NCBI GenBank assembly: GCA_021773395.1
Contig: JAJFKB010000008.1
Coordinates: forward strand, 1-64,000
Length of the DNA: 64,000 nucleotides
Direction: 5' to 3'
Source: Gammaproteobacteria bacterium
GTDB taxonomy: Bacteria > Pseudomonadota > Gammaproteobacteria > Pseudomonadales > IMCC2047
Positions 17,790 to 26,524 of this stretch are shown here, one piece after another. The position numbers and the translations under genes are program-made. Under the pieces are notes generated by a model. It made no database searches. It was not told the DNA's origin and saw only the letters and a list, made by a program, of their open reading frames with translations. Positions within the stretch are counted from its first letter, which is position 1, and the number at the start of each line of letters is the position of its first letter.

Positions 17790-19049
17790 TTAAGTCTTCT
17801 GATACACAGGGAAATTCTGGCACAGGGCCAGGACTTTTCCTCTAACCTCTTCGGCCAGTTGCTCGTTTTCAACATCGTCTAATAAATCGCACATCCAGCC
17901 GGCAAGCAGCGTCACCTCTTCTCGCTTCATTCCTCTTGATGTCACTGCTGGTGTACCTACCCTAATACCACTGGTCACAAAGGCTGACTGCGGGTCATTA
18001 GGTACGGTATTTTTATTGACTGTAATATTTGCTTTACCCAATACCTGATCGGCTACCTTCCCAGTGATCCCTTTAGCGATAAAGTCTACTAAAAATAGAT
18101 GATTATCCGTACCACCGGAGACAACATCAAAACCTCGTTCGATAAAGACATTCGCCATATCAACGGCATTTGCTATGACCTGCTTCTGGTAAACTACGAA
18201 TTCCGGTTGTTGCGCCTCCCTTAATGCGATGGCTTTGCCAGCAATTACGTGCATCAGTGGACCACCTTGAATTCCAGGAAATATCAACGAATTAAATTTT
18301 TTGGTGAACTCCTCGTTACGCCTGGAAAGAATCAATCCACCCCGAGGACCGCGCAAGGTTTTATGCGTTGTCGTTGTTACAATATCGGCAATCGGAATGG
18401 GGTTAGGGTATAGGCCCGCCGCCACCAATCCTGCAACATGCGCCATATCAACGAACAAATACGCGCCAACTTGATCTGCAATATCGCGAAATCGCTGCCA
18501 ATCCATCACCCTTGAATAAGCTGAAAATCCGGCTACGATCATTTTTGGTTGATGCTCATGAGCCAATCGCTCAACCTGGTCGTAATCTACTTCACCTGTA
18601 TTCGGATTTAAGCCGTATTGGATAGCGTTATAGATCTTTCCTGAAAAGTTTGGCTTGGCACCATGAGTCAGATGCCCACCATGATCGAGCGACAAACCCA
18701 AAAACGTATCACCTGGCTTCAATAGCGACATATAAACTGCCATGTTTGCTTGCGAACCGGAATGGGGTTGCACGTTGGCATATTCCGCACCGAATAAATC
18801 CTTGGCTCGATCGATAGCCAGCTGCTCGACAACATCTGCGTTCTCACATCCCCCGTAATAACGCTTTTGGGGATACCCTTCCGCATATTTGTTGGTAAAT
18901 ACAGACCCTTGCAATGCCATAACCAACTGACTGGCATAGTTCTCAGACGCAATTAGCTCTATGTGCTCTTCCTGCCTTTTTTCTTCACTCTGGAGCGCGG
19001 AAAACACTGCTGGGTCAAATTTTGCAACTTCAGGCATACTGGAAATCAT
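17790..19049 (-). CDS. glyA: Serine hydroxymethyltransferase
   Basis: 419-residue PLP enzyme interconverting serine and glycine with tetrahydrofolate. Seen: the N-terminal [29 protein letters not shown], and the PLP-lysine motif [15 protein letters not shown]. Start at 19049 has a GAGAGA site about 9 bases upstream. It heads the minus-strand glyA-sdaA-hydrolase set. Bacteria often have a second glyA for glycine catabolism, and its pairing with sdaA suggests this is that copy. I looked for a glycine-riboswitch pattern in the 350-bp leader and saw none. Confidence 0.96.
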   Translation of the reverse strand: MISSMPEVAKFDPAVFSALQSEEKRQEEHIELIASENYASQLVMALQGSVFTNKYAEGYPQKRYYGGCENADVVEQLAIDRAKDLFGAEYANVQPHSGSQANMAVYMSLLKPGDTFLGLSLDHGGHLTHGAKPNFSGKIYNAIQYGLNPNTGEVDYDQVERLAHEHQPKMIVAGFSAYSRVMDWQRFRDIADQVGAYLFVDMAHVAGLVAAGLYPNPIPIADIVTTTTHKTLRGPRGGLILSRRNEEFTKKFNSLIFPGIQGGPLMHVIAGKAIALREAQQPEFVVYQKQVIANAVDMANVFIERGFDVVSGGTDNHLFLVDFIAKGITGKVADQVLGKANITVNKNTVPNDPQSAFVTSGIRVGTPAVTSRGMKREEVTLLAGWMCDLLDDVENEQLAEEVRGKVLALCQNFPVYQKT

Positions 19050-19404
19050 CGGTAATTCTCTCTACGTATCAATAATAGGAAAATATAATAACCGTAGTGT
19101 ATTCATAAGATAAATTAATAATATTAATTTACTCATTTGTTTTGCAAATAATTAGGAGCGGAGCTTTTAGTCCGATACCGTATAGAAACCAACAAACTGA
19201 ACCCGGCGAAAATTAGGTTGAAATTAAATCTTTGTCGGAATTAATAAAATCAATTTCCCAATTACTCAGCGGATTGATTAACCGTCAAAAAGAGCATTTA
19301 GACAAGAGTGAAGACTCCAGCACAGGCCTTTACGCCACCGCCCTGACATTTATAGTATTAATAGCGTGATTTAAATTATTAATTTTTCTTATTATATTAA
19401 CGAG

Positions 19405-19572
19405 GCTATTATGCTTTCCCAGATTATCTCATGCGGTGATTTTGCTTGCCGCCAAAGAATTTGTCTGCCGGATTTAAGCGACAGACAAACAACTCGAATA
19501 TTTCTTCAATTATTCGGGTCAATTCTCCCTCCGGTGGATTGTGTTGCTGTGCAACCAATCCACCATTTTTTT
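19405..19572 (+). ncRNA. Candidate structured small RNA with three hairpins
   Basis: A non-coding plus-strand stretch between glyA (minus) and the SDR gene (minus). It folds into three successive hairpins: TTTGTCTG/CAGACAAA (19460-19489), CGAATA/TATTCG (19495-19516) and a strong intrinsic terminator (19533-19572). Between the last two lies an unpaired, C-rich CTCCCTCC (19525-19532), complementary to Shine-Dalgarno sequences, as in many trans-acting sRNAs. A weak promoter (TTTAAA, 17 bp, TATATT) ends near 19398, giving a transcript start near 19405. A short plus-strand frame starts at 19411 but runs through the terminator, so it is not preferred. The start is approximate. Confidence 0.55.
19533..19572 (+). 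terminator. Rho-independent terminator of the candidate sRNA
   Basis: GGTGGATTG pairs with CAATCCACC and, inside a single bulged T, GTTGC pairs with GCAAC around a TGT loop: a 14-bp stem. It is followed by A and seven Ts. The T run exists only in the plus direction, so it ends a plus-strand transcript although both neighbouring protein genes are on the minus strand. Confidence 0.85.
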
Positions 19573-19649
19573 CTTATCTTTACTCAAAGACCTTTAGTAA
19601 TGAGCGCAAGACTATAGGCTTAAAACACTTATCTAAAAGAGCAAACAGA

Positions 19650-20459
19650 TTATTTGGCGAGCAAACCTCCATCTATATGAAATTCCGCACCAGTAACAAA
19701 TTTCGACGCATCAGAAGCCAGGAACAAAATCGCTGCACCCATATCTTCCGGAGTACCCATATCAGGCAAGACCTGCATATCCATATAAAACTTCATCGCG
19801 CCGTCTATGCTTTCAGCTTCTCCATTCTCAACCATTTCTTCAAATTCTTGCTTAAACATCTCAGTCAAACAGTTACCAGGGTGCACTGAATTCACCCTGA
19901 CATTGTAACCATAAGCACCACACTCAACAGCAACTGCCTTCGTGAAGTTACGCACGCCGCCTTTGGACGCGCAATAGGAGGACATGTCAGGCGCACCAAT
20001 ATTACCACCCACTGAAGACAGGTTTATAATGGAACCACCACGGCCACTGGTTCCGTCTGGGCGCATCGTCTCGACCGCATACTTGGTACCAAGGAATACA
20101 CCTTCCATATTAACGCTATTAACAAGTCTCCACTCCTTAAGGGACAGATCCAGCAGTTTGGTATGCTTAATGATACCTGCATTGTTGACCAAAATATCCA
20201 GGCCTCCATGATGCTCCACAACAGTACTAATCACTTGCTTCCACTGTTCTTCGCTAGTCACATCCAACGATATATATTCAGCAGCACCACCCTCTTTAAC
20301 AATTTGATCAGCCGTTGCCTGACCAGCCTCATCGGATATATCAGCAACGATAACGGTAGCGCCATTCCTAGCCAGTACTTTAGCCGTAGCAGCACCAATG
20401 CCCATAGCAGCTCCAGTGATCAAAGCTATTTTACCTTTTACGTGAATTGTAGGTTCCAT
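19650..20459 (-). CDS. SDR-family NAD(P)-dependent oxidoreductase
   Basis: About 269 residues. The Rossmann motif TGAAMGIGAATAKVL, the NNAG motif, the active-site INLSSVGG serine and the SYCASKGGV Tyr-x-x-x-Lys are all present, so it is an active-type classical SDR, broadly like cyclopentanol or 3-alpha-hydroxysteroid dehydrogenases. ATG at 20459 has GAGGAAA upstream; an adjacent TTG at 20462 is less likely. It follows the TetR gene on the same strand, facing away from the cytochrome/ebo genes. A decayed copy of its 3' end lies at 31502-31650. Confidence 0.9.
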   Translation of the reverse strand: MEPTIHVKGKIALITGAAMGIGAATAKVLARNGATVIVADISDEAGQATADQIVKEGGAAEYISLDVTSEEQWKQVISTVVEHHGGLDILVNNAGIIKHTKLLDLSLKEWRLVNSVNMEGVFLGTKYAVETMRPDGTSGRGGSIINLSSVGGNIGAPDMSSYCASKGGVRNFTKAVAVECGAYGYNVRVNSVHPGNCLTEMFKQEFEEMVENGEAESIDGAMKFYMDMQVLPDMGTPEDMGAAILFLASDASKFVTGAEFHIDGGLLAK

Positions 20460-20491
20460 CAAACATTTCCTCTTAATCTAATTACCAATTT

Positions 20492-20536
20492 TCAACTTCA
20501 ATAATATCAACTTCAATAATATCAACTTCAATAGTA
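20492..20536. repeat. Three tandem copies of a 15-bp repeat
   Basis: TCAACTTCAATAATA occurs three times head to tail (20492, 20507, 20522), the last with one change (A to G). It lies in the leader between the TetR and SDR genes. The unit is AT-rich and not palindromic. It may be slippage-generated or a repeated binding site; too short and few for a CRISPR. Confidence 0.8.
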
Positions 20537-20612
20537 TTAACTGGAAAACCATATAGCGGGAATAACTCGCAAGCAGCCTGAATACTCCAGGCTAGAGTTT
20601 AGCGTTTGCCGA

Positions 20613-21260
20613 CTAAGGTTCAGTAGCCATCTTATAAGCCATCGCCCTCACTTCCTCTACGATGCCGTCAATTCCAGCGCCAGCTATATTCCGTTTACTA
20701 TAACTGACAGCATGAGTAACACCCTCAGCCATGGCAACAATCATCGCGGCTCGCGGGTTACGTCTTTTATCGCTAATACCCGGATTCATGCTATCCATAA
20801 ACCTTAATATCTCACCAATATGAAAGTTATTCATTTGTTCCAGTATGGCAGCGGCACTCGCATTGTGATGCGCGTGAGCCCACAGCTGTAGAAAAAAACC
20901 GGCAGTTTCCTTTTCAGTAAAACCAGATAACAGATAGTCTATAAATACGATGAATCGTTTTTTTGGCGAGATATCATTTTTATTTACGCTCTCTTCAAAT
21001 ATGCGCCTATAGTAGATCGTTGTATCCAGCAGAACCTCCGTCACCAGAATGTCCTTGGTCTTGAAATAATGCTGTACGGTCCTTAGGTGCACTCCGACAT
21101 CTGACGCAACTCTTCTCAAGGAAAAATTGGCAAACCCCTCATTCCCCAGTAGTTGACGTACCGCGTTCAGTATCTCCCTTTCTCGCGCCGATCTTTTGCT
21201 GACTTCTAGTAAGTCACTGTCTATGCGCGCTGCGATTTCTGCTTTACTGGATACAGTCAT
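20613..21260 (-). CDS. TetR-family transcriptional regulator
   Basis: About 215 residues. The N-terminal helix-turn-helix is clear (FANFSLRRVASDVGVHLRT then VQHYFKTKDIL), followed by an all-helical ligand domain. ATG at 21260 is chosen because AAAGAG lies about 7 bases upstream. The longer reading would need a non-ATG start and no ribosome site. Two palindromes 73-110 bp upstream, between this gene and the divergent cytochrome/FG-GAP gene, are probable operators, so it likely represses itself, the SDR and the divergent ebo-containing unit. Confidence 0.9.
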   Translation of the reverse strand: MTVSSKAEIAARIDSDLLEVSKRSAREREILNAVRQLLGNEGFANFSLRRVASDVGVHLRTVQHYFKTKDILVTEVLLDTTIYYRRIFEESVNKNDISPKKRFIVFIDYLLSGFTEKETAGFFLQLWAHAHHNASAAAILEQMNNFHIGEILRFMDSMNPGISDKRRNPRAAMIVAMAEGVTHAVSYSKRNIAGAGIDGIVEEVRAMAYKMATEP

Positions 21261-21332
21261 GTTAATACTCTTTCGATTCGCCAATATCATACGAATATTG
21301 CTTATCAATACTGCGAAACAATATTTACATCA

Positions 21333-21370
21333 TACGTCGCTTGACGTAGTATTCTACGTCACTTGACGTA
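21333..21370. promoter_or_regulatory. Two tandem palindromic operators (TACGTC-N4-GACGTA)
   Basis: TACGTCGCTTGACGTA at 21333-21348 and TACGTCACTTGACGTA at 21355-21370 differ at one base. Each is a perfect 6+6 palindrome around four bases, and their centres are 22 bp apart, about two helical turns, on the same DNA face. They lie in the divergent region between tetR and the cytochrome/FG-GAP gene, the expected place for binding of two TetR dimers. The rest of 21261-21557 shows no other clear element. Confidence 0.8.
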
Positions 21371-21557
21371 CTCAGCAAAGTCTACCGCCTAAAAAATCCC
21401 AAAAACATTAATAACAGGGATAAATAGTAGTAATCTAGGCGCTTTTAAGGGGCAGCGATAGGGAATCGGCGGAGTTGCTATTTCTGTAGTGAAGCAGGCC
21501 TTCCCTTGGTATAAAAGCTCTAAGACTTCAAAAAATCACAAATAGGAGAACCAACCC

Positions 21558-23393
21558 ATGACATTAAAGTTACCAAAGAGCTTTACCTGGGTTTTAAGAC
21601 TGGGGGTTTTAAGAGTGGCACCCATTATTGCAGCTCTTACGGTCGCTAGCAGCTTTGCCGGCAGCGGCTCGCCGGATAAAGAAGTGCTTGATCCCCAACT
21701 AAGTGAAAAGGAACTGGCCGATAAGCGCGGCAAAGCGTTAGTCGACCAGCATTGCACTCGTTGCCACCTGGCTCCGGACCCTTCTGATCTATCGAAAGAA
21801 TACTGGCCCTTCGCACTACACTACATGGGTTTTTACGTGGGCATGAAGGGCGATGAGTATGCGGATATGCGTATGGAAGATTTCCCTCCAATGTTTGAAC
21901 CGGTACAGGATTATACCAAGCGTTATTTCCTGATTCAGGATTCAACGGGCTATATTCGAGACCTCTACCCCTTTAAACATCACATGCCACCTCAACCGCT
22001 TATGTCCAAGGAAGAATGGTTGACCATGCGGGAGTACTTTGAAAGCAATGCCAAATCCTGGACGGATATGTTGATTAAGCGTCCCCGAGATCCGGTTATC
22101 AAAGGGTTTAAGCCCGTGGTTCCGAATCTGGATCTAGCCCCTAATGGGCTGACAATTGCCACAAAAGTGGACCCAAAAAGAAAGCGTATTTATGTCGGCA
22201 CCTCAGTGTTGGATGATTTTGTCGCCGGTGGTGGTCGCATGGAAGGTGTTGAAGAGCGCGACCATCTTATTGCATTCGACCTCGAGAGCGGAAAGAAGAT
22301 CGGTGAGAGCATTGTCGAAAGTGATATTAATCACATGAGTTTGTCCGATAATGGCGGTGTTCGGGCGCTGGAAGCCGGACGCTTCCCTATGGGCTCCGTG
22401 GGTATTGGCAATATCTCTGACTATACATTCGAAGATGGAAAAATCGAAAGGCATATGCTGGTTGGACAAAAGCAACGGATGGTCAAGCATATAGATGTCG
22501 ATGTGGATGGAGATGGCCTCAAGGATATTGTGTCCGTCTCGTTCGGTGATGGTATCTACGGCGATGCTAAAAGCGAACTGGCTGTGTACTGGAAAACACC
22601 TGAGTTCGACAAAGTGGTTGCCAATGGTCCAGCAGAAATTCCAGCTGGCCCGTTGTCCGAGGCGCTTGAAGAATCGATCATCAGCAGGGACGGTGGCCTG
22701 ATTGGCGTTTCTGTTGGTGATATGAATAATGATGGGCTGCTGGATGTCGTAGCTCTGGTGGCTCAAGCCAGGGAAGATGTGCTGGTCTTTATCAACAATG
22801 GCGATAGAACCTTTACCCGTCATCTTATCTATGAAGAAACAGCGGCTTTCGGAGGTAATGTTATAGAGGTAGCTGATTTTGACGGAGACGGGAAACAGGA
22901 TATTCTTATCCTCAATGGTGATAACGTGAGTGGTAATTCAGTGGATAATACCGTTCCTGCCCCGCGCCCCTACAATGCGGTCTATATTTTTCAAAACCAC
23001 GGCGACATGAAATTCACCAGGAAAAATATCTACCCATTCCATGGCGCCACTCGTGCGACGGTGAATGATTTCGATAACGACGGTGACCTTGATATAGTTG
23101 CCGTTGCGCTGTACGTCCAGTGGAATGAGGATTTACCACAAGGTTTTGTATACCTTGAAAACAAGGGTGATTTCAATTTTGAAGCTCAAACACTTCCCAA
23201 AGAGTTTTTTGCACCCTATATCCACGTTGAGGCTGCCGATGTTAATGGCGACAACAAAACAGATATCGTGCTAGGCCTGGGTAACTACCCTGGAATGGGA
23301 ATGGTACCTACCGACTGGCGAACCAAGCATAAGTCAATGGAGGGTCGCGATCCTGATCTCCCGAGTGTGCTCTATCTGTTGAACCAAAATTAA
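21558..23393 (+). CDS. Periplasmic cytochrome c fused to FG-GAP/VCBS beta-propeller repeats
   Basis: 611 residues. It has an N-terminal signal segment (about 1-34). A c-type heme site follows (Cys66-Thr-Arg-Cys69-His70), with a possible axial Met in the HHMPPQPLM region. From about residue 300 come five calcium-binding-type repeats: DVDGDGLKD, DMNNDGLLD, DFDGDGKQD, DFDNDGDLD and DVNGDNKTD. The first half thus carries electrons and the second is a likely propeller. AGGAG sits 9 bases before the ATG. It is the first gene after the tandem operators and 144 bp before eboD on the same strand. The combination suggests a periplasmic redox protein acting on, or sensing, the product of the ebo genes; this is inference. 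Confidence 0.82.
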   Translation: MTLKLPKSFTWVLRLGVLRVAPIIAALTVASSFAGSGSPDKEVLDPQLSEKELADKRGKALVDQHCTRCHLAPDPSDLSKEYWPFALHYMGFYVGMKGDEYADMRMEDFPPMFEPVQDYTKRYFLIQDSTGYIRDLYPFKHHMPPQPLMSKEEWLTMREYFESNAKSWTDMLIKRPRDPVIKGFKPVVPNLDLAPNGLTIATKVDPKRKRIYVGTSVLDDFVAGGGRMEGVEERDHLIAFDLESGKKIGESIVESDINHMSLSDNGGVRALEAGRFPMGSVGIGNISDYTFEDGKIERHMLVGQKQRMVKHIDVDVDGDGLKDIVSVSFGDGIYGDAKSELAVYWKTPEFDKVVANGPAEIPAGPLSEALEESIISRDGGLIGVSVGDMNNDGLLDVVALVAQAREDVLVFINNGDRTFTRHLIYEETAAFGGNVIEVADFDGDGKQDILILNGDNVSGNSVDNTVPAPRPYNAVYIFQNHGDMKFTRKNIYPFHGATRATVNDFDNDGDLDIVAVALYVQWNEDLPQGFVYLENKGDFNFEAQTLPKEFFAPYIHVEAADVNGDNKTDIVLGLGNYPGMGMVPTDWRTKHKSMEGRDPDLPSVLYLLNQN

Positions 23394-23537
23394 CAGTGGC
23401 GAGTGAGTAGCAAATGACTGTCTGGTGCATCTGCGCCAGGCAGTTTATAGTACTCGAATAGTGGTTTTGCAGTTTCCAGCCAATCATTTAGCGCTATCGG
23501 CCAGTTATCGGAATTTTCGACTCTGAGGTAATAACAC

Positions 23538-24719
23538 ATGGGTAATGACAGTCCTATCGCACATGAGGTTATGCAGCAATTTCAGGTTTCCTACAGCTAT
23601 CCTGTAATCTTCACCTGCGACGTTTTCGATGCGACGAATCCTACCCTGGCAAACCTGCTACGTGATTCAAATTGCACCAGTAGCCGCATCTTCCCGGTTA
23701 TCGATACTAATGTCAGCGAACGGCATCCAAACTGGTGGCAACACTTGACCCATTACATGACGCATCATCAGGTTGGTACATTATTACCGCCCCTTTCCTT
23801 TCCCGGTGGAGAAGCTGCAAAACAATCCACTGAGCAGATAGAACAGTTTTATCAGATAGTAGCGGACCAATGTATCGATAGGCACAGTGTCGTGCTGGCC
23901 ATTGGTGGCGGCGCCATGCTGGATGCCGTTGGCTACGCAGCAGCGACTGCCCACAGAGGTATTCGAATGATCCGTATGCCCACCACCGTACTGGCTCAGA
24001 ACGATGCCGGCGTGGGTGTAAAAAACGGGATTAATTTCCGCGGCCGTAAGAATTTTGTGGGTACTTTTGCGCCGCCCATGGCAGTATTAAATGACTTTCG
24101 CTTTCTCGATACCCTGCTTGCTCGGGATCAACGTGCTGGTATTGCAGAAGCTGCCAAGGTTGCGCTGATACGCGATAAAGTCTTTTTTAACAAACTGCTA
24201 TCGCAACGTTTTCAGCTGGCCCGTTTCGAATCCGAACCCATGCAGTATATGATACGACGCTGCGCGGAACTGCATCTGCAGCATATCGCCAGTTCCGGTG
24301 ATCCCTTTGAAAACGGTTCCGCCCGCCCACTGGATTTCGGTCACTGGGCCGCCCATAAAATGGAGGAGTTAAGCCAGCACCAGTTACGACATGGCGAGGC
24401 TGTCGCTATCGGAATTGCGCTGGACGCTCTTTATAGTCAACGCTCCGGTATGCTCGACCAGGGTGATTTACAAAATATATTAGTATTACTGACCGACCTG
24501 GGTTTCCGGTTGAACGATAAGATACTCACCTCCCTGAATGTCGAACAGGCATTGCAAGAATTTCGCGAACATCTGGGAGGCAACCTCTGTATTACGCTGT
24601 TGCGGGGTATCGGCAATGCAGTCGAGGTAAATCATATCGATATAAACCTGATGCAGGAATGTGTCGATAGCCTTTCCAAGCAGGATCTAAAAATCGGAGA
24701 GTCACGTTCTATCGCATGA
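23538..24719 (+). CDS. eboD: EboD: 3-dehydroquinate synthase-like sugar-phosphate cyclase
   Basis: 393 residues of the sugar-phosphate cyclase family. NAD-binding AIGGGAMLDAVGYAA, then metal-ligand candidates Glu in RAGIAEAAK and His in DFGHWAAHK and LRHGEAVAIG are in the right order. It is not the housekeeping AroB, judged by its place at the head of the six-gene ebo set. In cyanobacteria the cluster is needed for movement of the scytonemin monomer to the periplasm, and in a Pseudomonas the homologous edb genes affect nematode avoidance; the reaction is unknown. GAGG lies 8 bases before the ATG, and the stop overlaps eboC by 4 bases. Confidence 0.88.
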   Translation: MGNDSPIAHEVMQQFQVSYSYPVIFTCDVFDATNPTLANLLRDSNCTSSRIFPVIDTNVSERHPNWWQHLTHYMTHHQVGTLLPPLSFPGGEAAKQSTEQIEQFYQIVADQCIDRHSVVLAIGGGAMLDAVGYAAATAHRGIRMIRMPTTVLAQNDAGVGVKNGINFRGRKNFVGTFAPPMAVLNDFRFLDTLLARDQRAGIAEAAKVALIRDKVFFNKLLSQRFQLARFESEPMQYMIRRCAELHLQHIASSGDPFENGSARPLDFGHWAAHKMEELSQHQLRHGEAVAIGIALDALYSQRSGMLDQGDLQNILVLLTDLGFRLNDKILTSLNVEQALQEFREHLGGNLCITLLRGIGNAVEVNHIDINLMQECVDSLSKQDLKIGESRSIA

Positions 24720-25609
24720 TTGGTATTCGATCCTATGCTCAATTAATGCGTCTACCAGCCATATTTACCGTATGCAGCAATATTATCGCAGCGCATCTGG
24801 TGGCGGTTGGTTATTGGGCCGCATCAGGCGATAGCGCGACTGTCCAACCCTACACACTCCTATCTACGCTCCTGGCCGGTATCTGCCTGTACCACGGAGG
24901 CATGATATTAAATGATTGCTTTGATTTTAAGTGTGACCAGCAGGAAAGACCGGAACGACCGCTACCTGCCGGTAAAATAAAGCTTAAAACAGCCTGGCTA
25001 AGCGGCTGGGGGCTGCTGGCTCTCGGCACTATATTTGCCTCTTTTTTAGCAATCCAGACCTTTAGCATTGCTCTTCTCCTGGCACTTACGATCCTGGCCT
25101 ACAACTCAGGTCAGAGACAGGGTTGGGTTGCGGCTTGTAAAATGGGCCTGTGCCGTTATTTTAACTGGTTGATGGGCATGTCTGCGATTGGCTTGAATAC
25201 GGACTTAGCGATGCTGGCTATCCCCGTATTTTTTTATGTAACTGCCTTGACCCGTATCAGCCAGGAAGAAGCTGAGGCTGCCGATCGCCGGGCTTTGATG
25301 CAGGCCGCTATTGTCATTGCTATCGGCGCTCTGTTTTGGTTTGCCTGGTTTGTGACCGGATTGTTCAGCGGTCTACCAGGTGCTCTGGCGCTTCTTATCG
25401 CACTGATCCTGCTCGGAAAGCGCATCATTCGTTTATCCTCTGAATTCACACCTGAATCGATACAGGCTGTTGTGGGTGCGCTGGTTTTTGGTATTATTCC
25501 AATGGACGCCATGCTGCTATTATCGAGCGGACAGACCCTGGCGGGGCTATTACTATTGCTACTACTATTTCCAGGCAAGTATTTGGGACGGTTTTTGTAC
25601 GTCACCTGA
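24716..25609 (+). CDS. eboC: EboC: UbiA-family prenyltransferase
   Basis: 297-residue integral membrane protein with about eight or nine hydrophobic segments. The first Asp-rich motif NDCFDFKCD (pattern NDxxDxxxD) is intact and followed by RPERPLPAGKI, as in UbiA enzymes that bind Mg-prenyl-diphosphate. The second Asp-rich motif is less obvious, being represented by an acidic stretch (SQEEAEAADRR). It starts in an ATGA overlap with eboD, so the two are translationally coupled. It would attach an isoprenoid to an acceptor, possibly a cyclitol-like product of EboD. Confidence 0.88.
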   Translation: MIGIRSYAQLMRLPAIFTVCSNIIAAHLVAVGYWAASGDSATVQPYTLLSTLLAGICLYHGGMILNDCFDFKCDQQERPERPLPAGKIKLKTAWLSGWGLLALGTIFASFLAIQTFSIALLLALTILAYNSGQRQGWVAACKMGLCRYFNWLMGMSAIGLNTDLAMLAIPVFFYVTALTRISQEEAEAADRRALMQAAIVIAIGALFWFAWFVTGLFSGLPGALALLIALILLGKRIIRLSSEFTPESIQAVVGALVFGIIPMDAMLLLSSGQTLAGLLLLLLLFPGKYLGRFLYVT

Positions 25610-25655
25610 TCACCTGCAATCCATAACGCTGTAAATACATAACCGTGTAAATAGA

Positions 25656-26522
25656 ATGAACCACTACAACAGGCTGTATCAAGCCTTAGCTCAGCAATGT
25701 TCGGAGGCAGCCATAGAATGGCTGAAGCAGGCATTGAACGCCATCGCCTCAGAATCGGATCCGACGGCAAAGCATCAGATTGCCTCTGCGATGGCAAAAC
25801 GTAAAGTCGGAGACCAAGCGGTTACCTTGACTCTCGAACTGATGGGGGAGGAACCCAGGGAAATTTGCCACTGGTCCAGCGCCGATTGCTCCAGAATTCT
25901 ATTAAACCTGGCACTGATTGATACCAGTGATAAACCACTGACATCTTTACTCAGCGAAATATACGCCCAGGGTGATGAGCGAGAAAGGGCCGCCCTTTTG
26001 ATGGGGATACCTGTCCTGGATCCCGATGCGCAATGGCTGGTCGAAGCCGAAGATTGCTGCCGCACCAATAGCCTGCTGTTGTTTTCCGCGATGGTTATGC
26101 ACAACCCTTACCCTGCTCGCCACTTCTCATCCAGAGCCTTTAATCAACTGGTACTCAAAGCCCTTTTTCTGGGGTTGGATATTGCCCATATCGAAGACCT
26201 GCAGGCCAGGTATAATAGTGAGCTCAGCGTCATGTGCGCTGATTATATCGATGAACGCATGGCGGCAAACCGCGATTACCCTGCATCCATCTGGCTGGCC
26301 ATGCGGCTGCGGGATTGTCGACCTGGAACGGCTAACCTGCTGGCCGATTGTCTGACGGCGCAGGATGTGGGCAAACGCTACTACGCAGCGCTTGCACTAC
26401 AGCATGAGCCTGATGAACAAACTGAGGCACTGCAAAAGATTATCAAGCAACAGGCAGAACAGGAAACGGATCCTGAAGTGCAGGCTGCATTAACGAAATT
26501 GATTGAATCTAAAAGGCTGTAA
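25656..26522 (+). CDS. eboA: EboA: conserved protein of the ebo cluster
   Basis: 288 residues, soluble, mostly helical, with repeated Ala/Leu-rich helices (for instance LTLELMGEEPREICHW and AALLMGIPVLDPDAQWLVE). I identify it by position and character as EboA, the cluster member without a known enzyme fold; no catalytic motif is visible. The C-terminal third resembles HEAT-like helical repeats (AKLxx and ALQHEPDEQ). No strong ribosome site precedes the ATG at 25656. eboB begins 2 bases after its stop. Confidence 0.75.
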   Translation: MNHYNRLYQALAQQCSEAAIEWLKQALNAIASESDPTAKHQIASAMAKRKVGDQAVTLTLELMGEEPREICHWSSADCSRILLNLALIDTSDKPLTSLLSEIYAQGDERERAALLMGIPVLDPDAQWLVEAEDCCRTNSLLLFSAMVMHNPYPARHFSSRAFNQLVLKALFLGLDIAHIEDLQARYNSELSVMCADYIDERMAANRDYPASIWLAMRLRDCRPGTANLLADCLTAQDVGKRYYAALALQHEPDEQTEALQKIIKQQAEQETDPEVQAALTKLIESKRL

Positions 26523-26524
26523 AG

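Noticed and set aside
19050..19400. Glycine or folate riboswitch in the glyA leader
   Set aside because: I looked on the minus strand for paired glycine-aptamer motifs and saw none; the sequence is AT-rich without stable paired cores.
19411..19617. Small protein gene of 68 codons over the sRNA candidate
   Set aside because: A ribosome site exists, but the frame continues through the strong terminator and shows no conserved motif.
20492..20536. CRISPR-like or regulatory array
   Set aside because: Three adjacent 15-bp units without spacers; tandem duplication is the simplest explanation.
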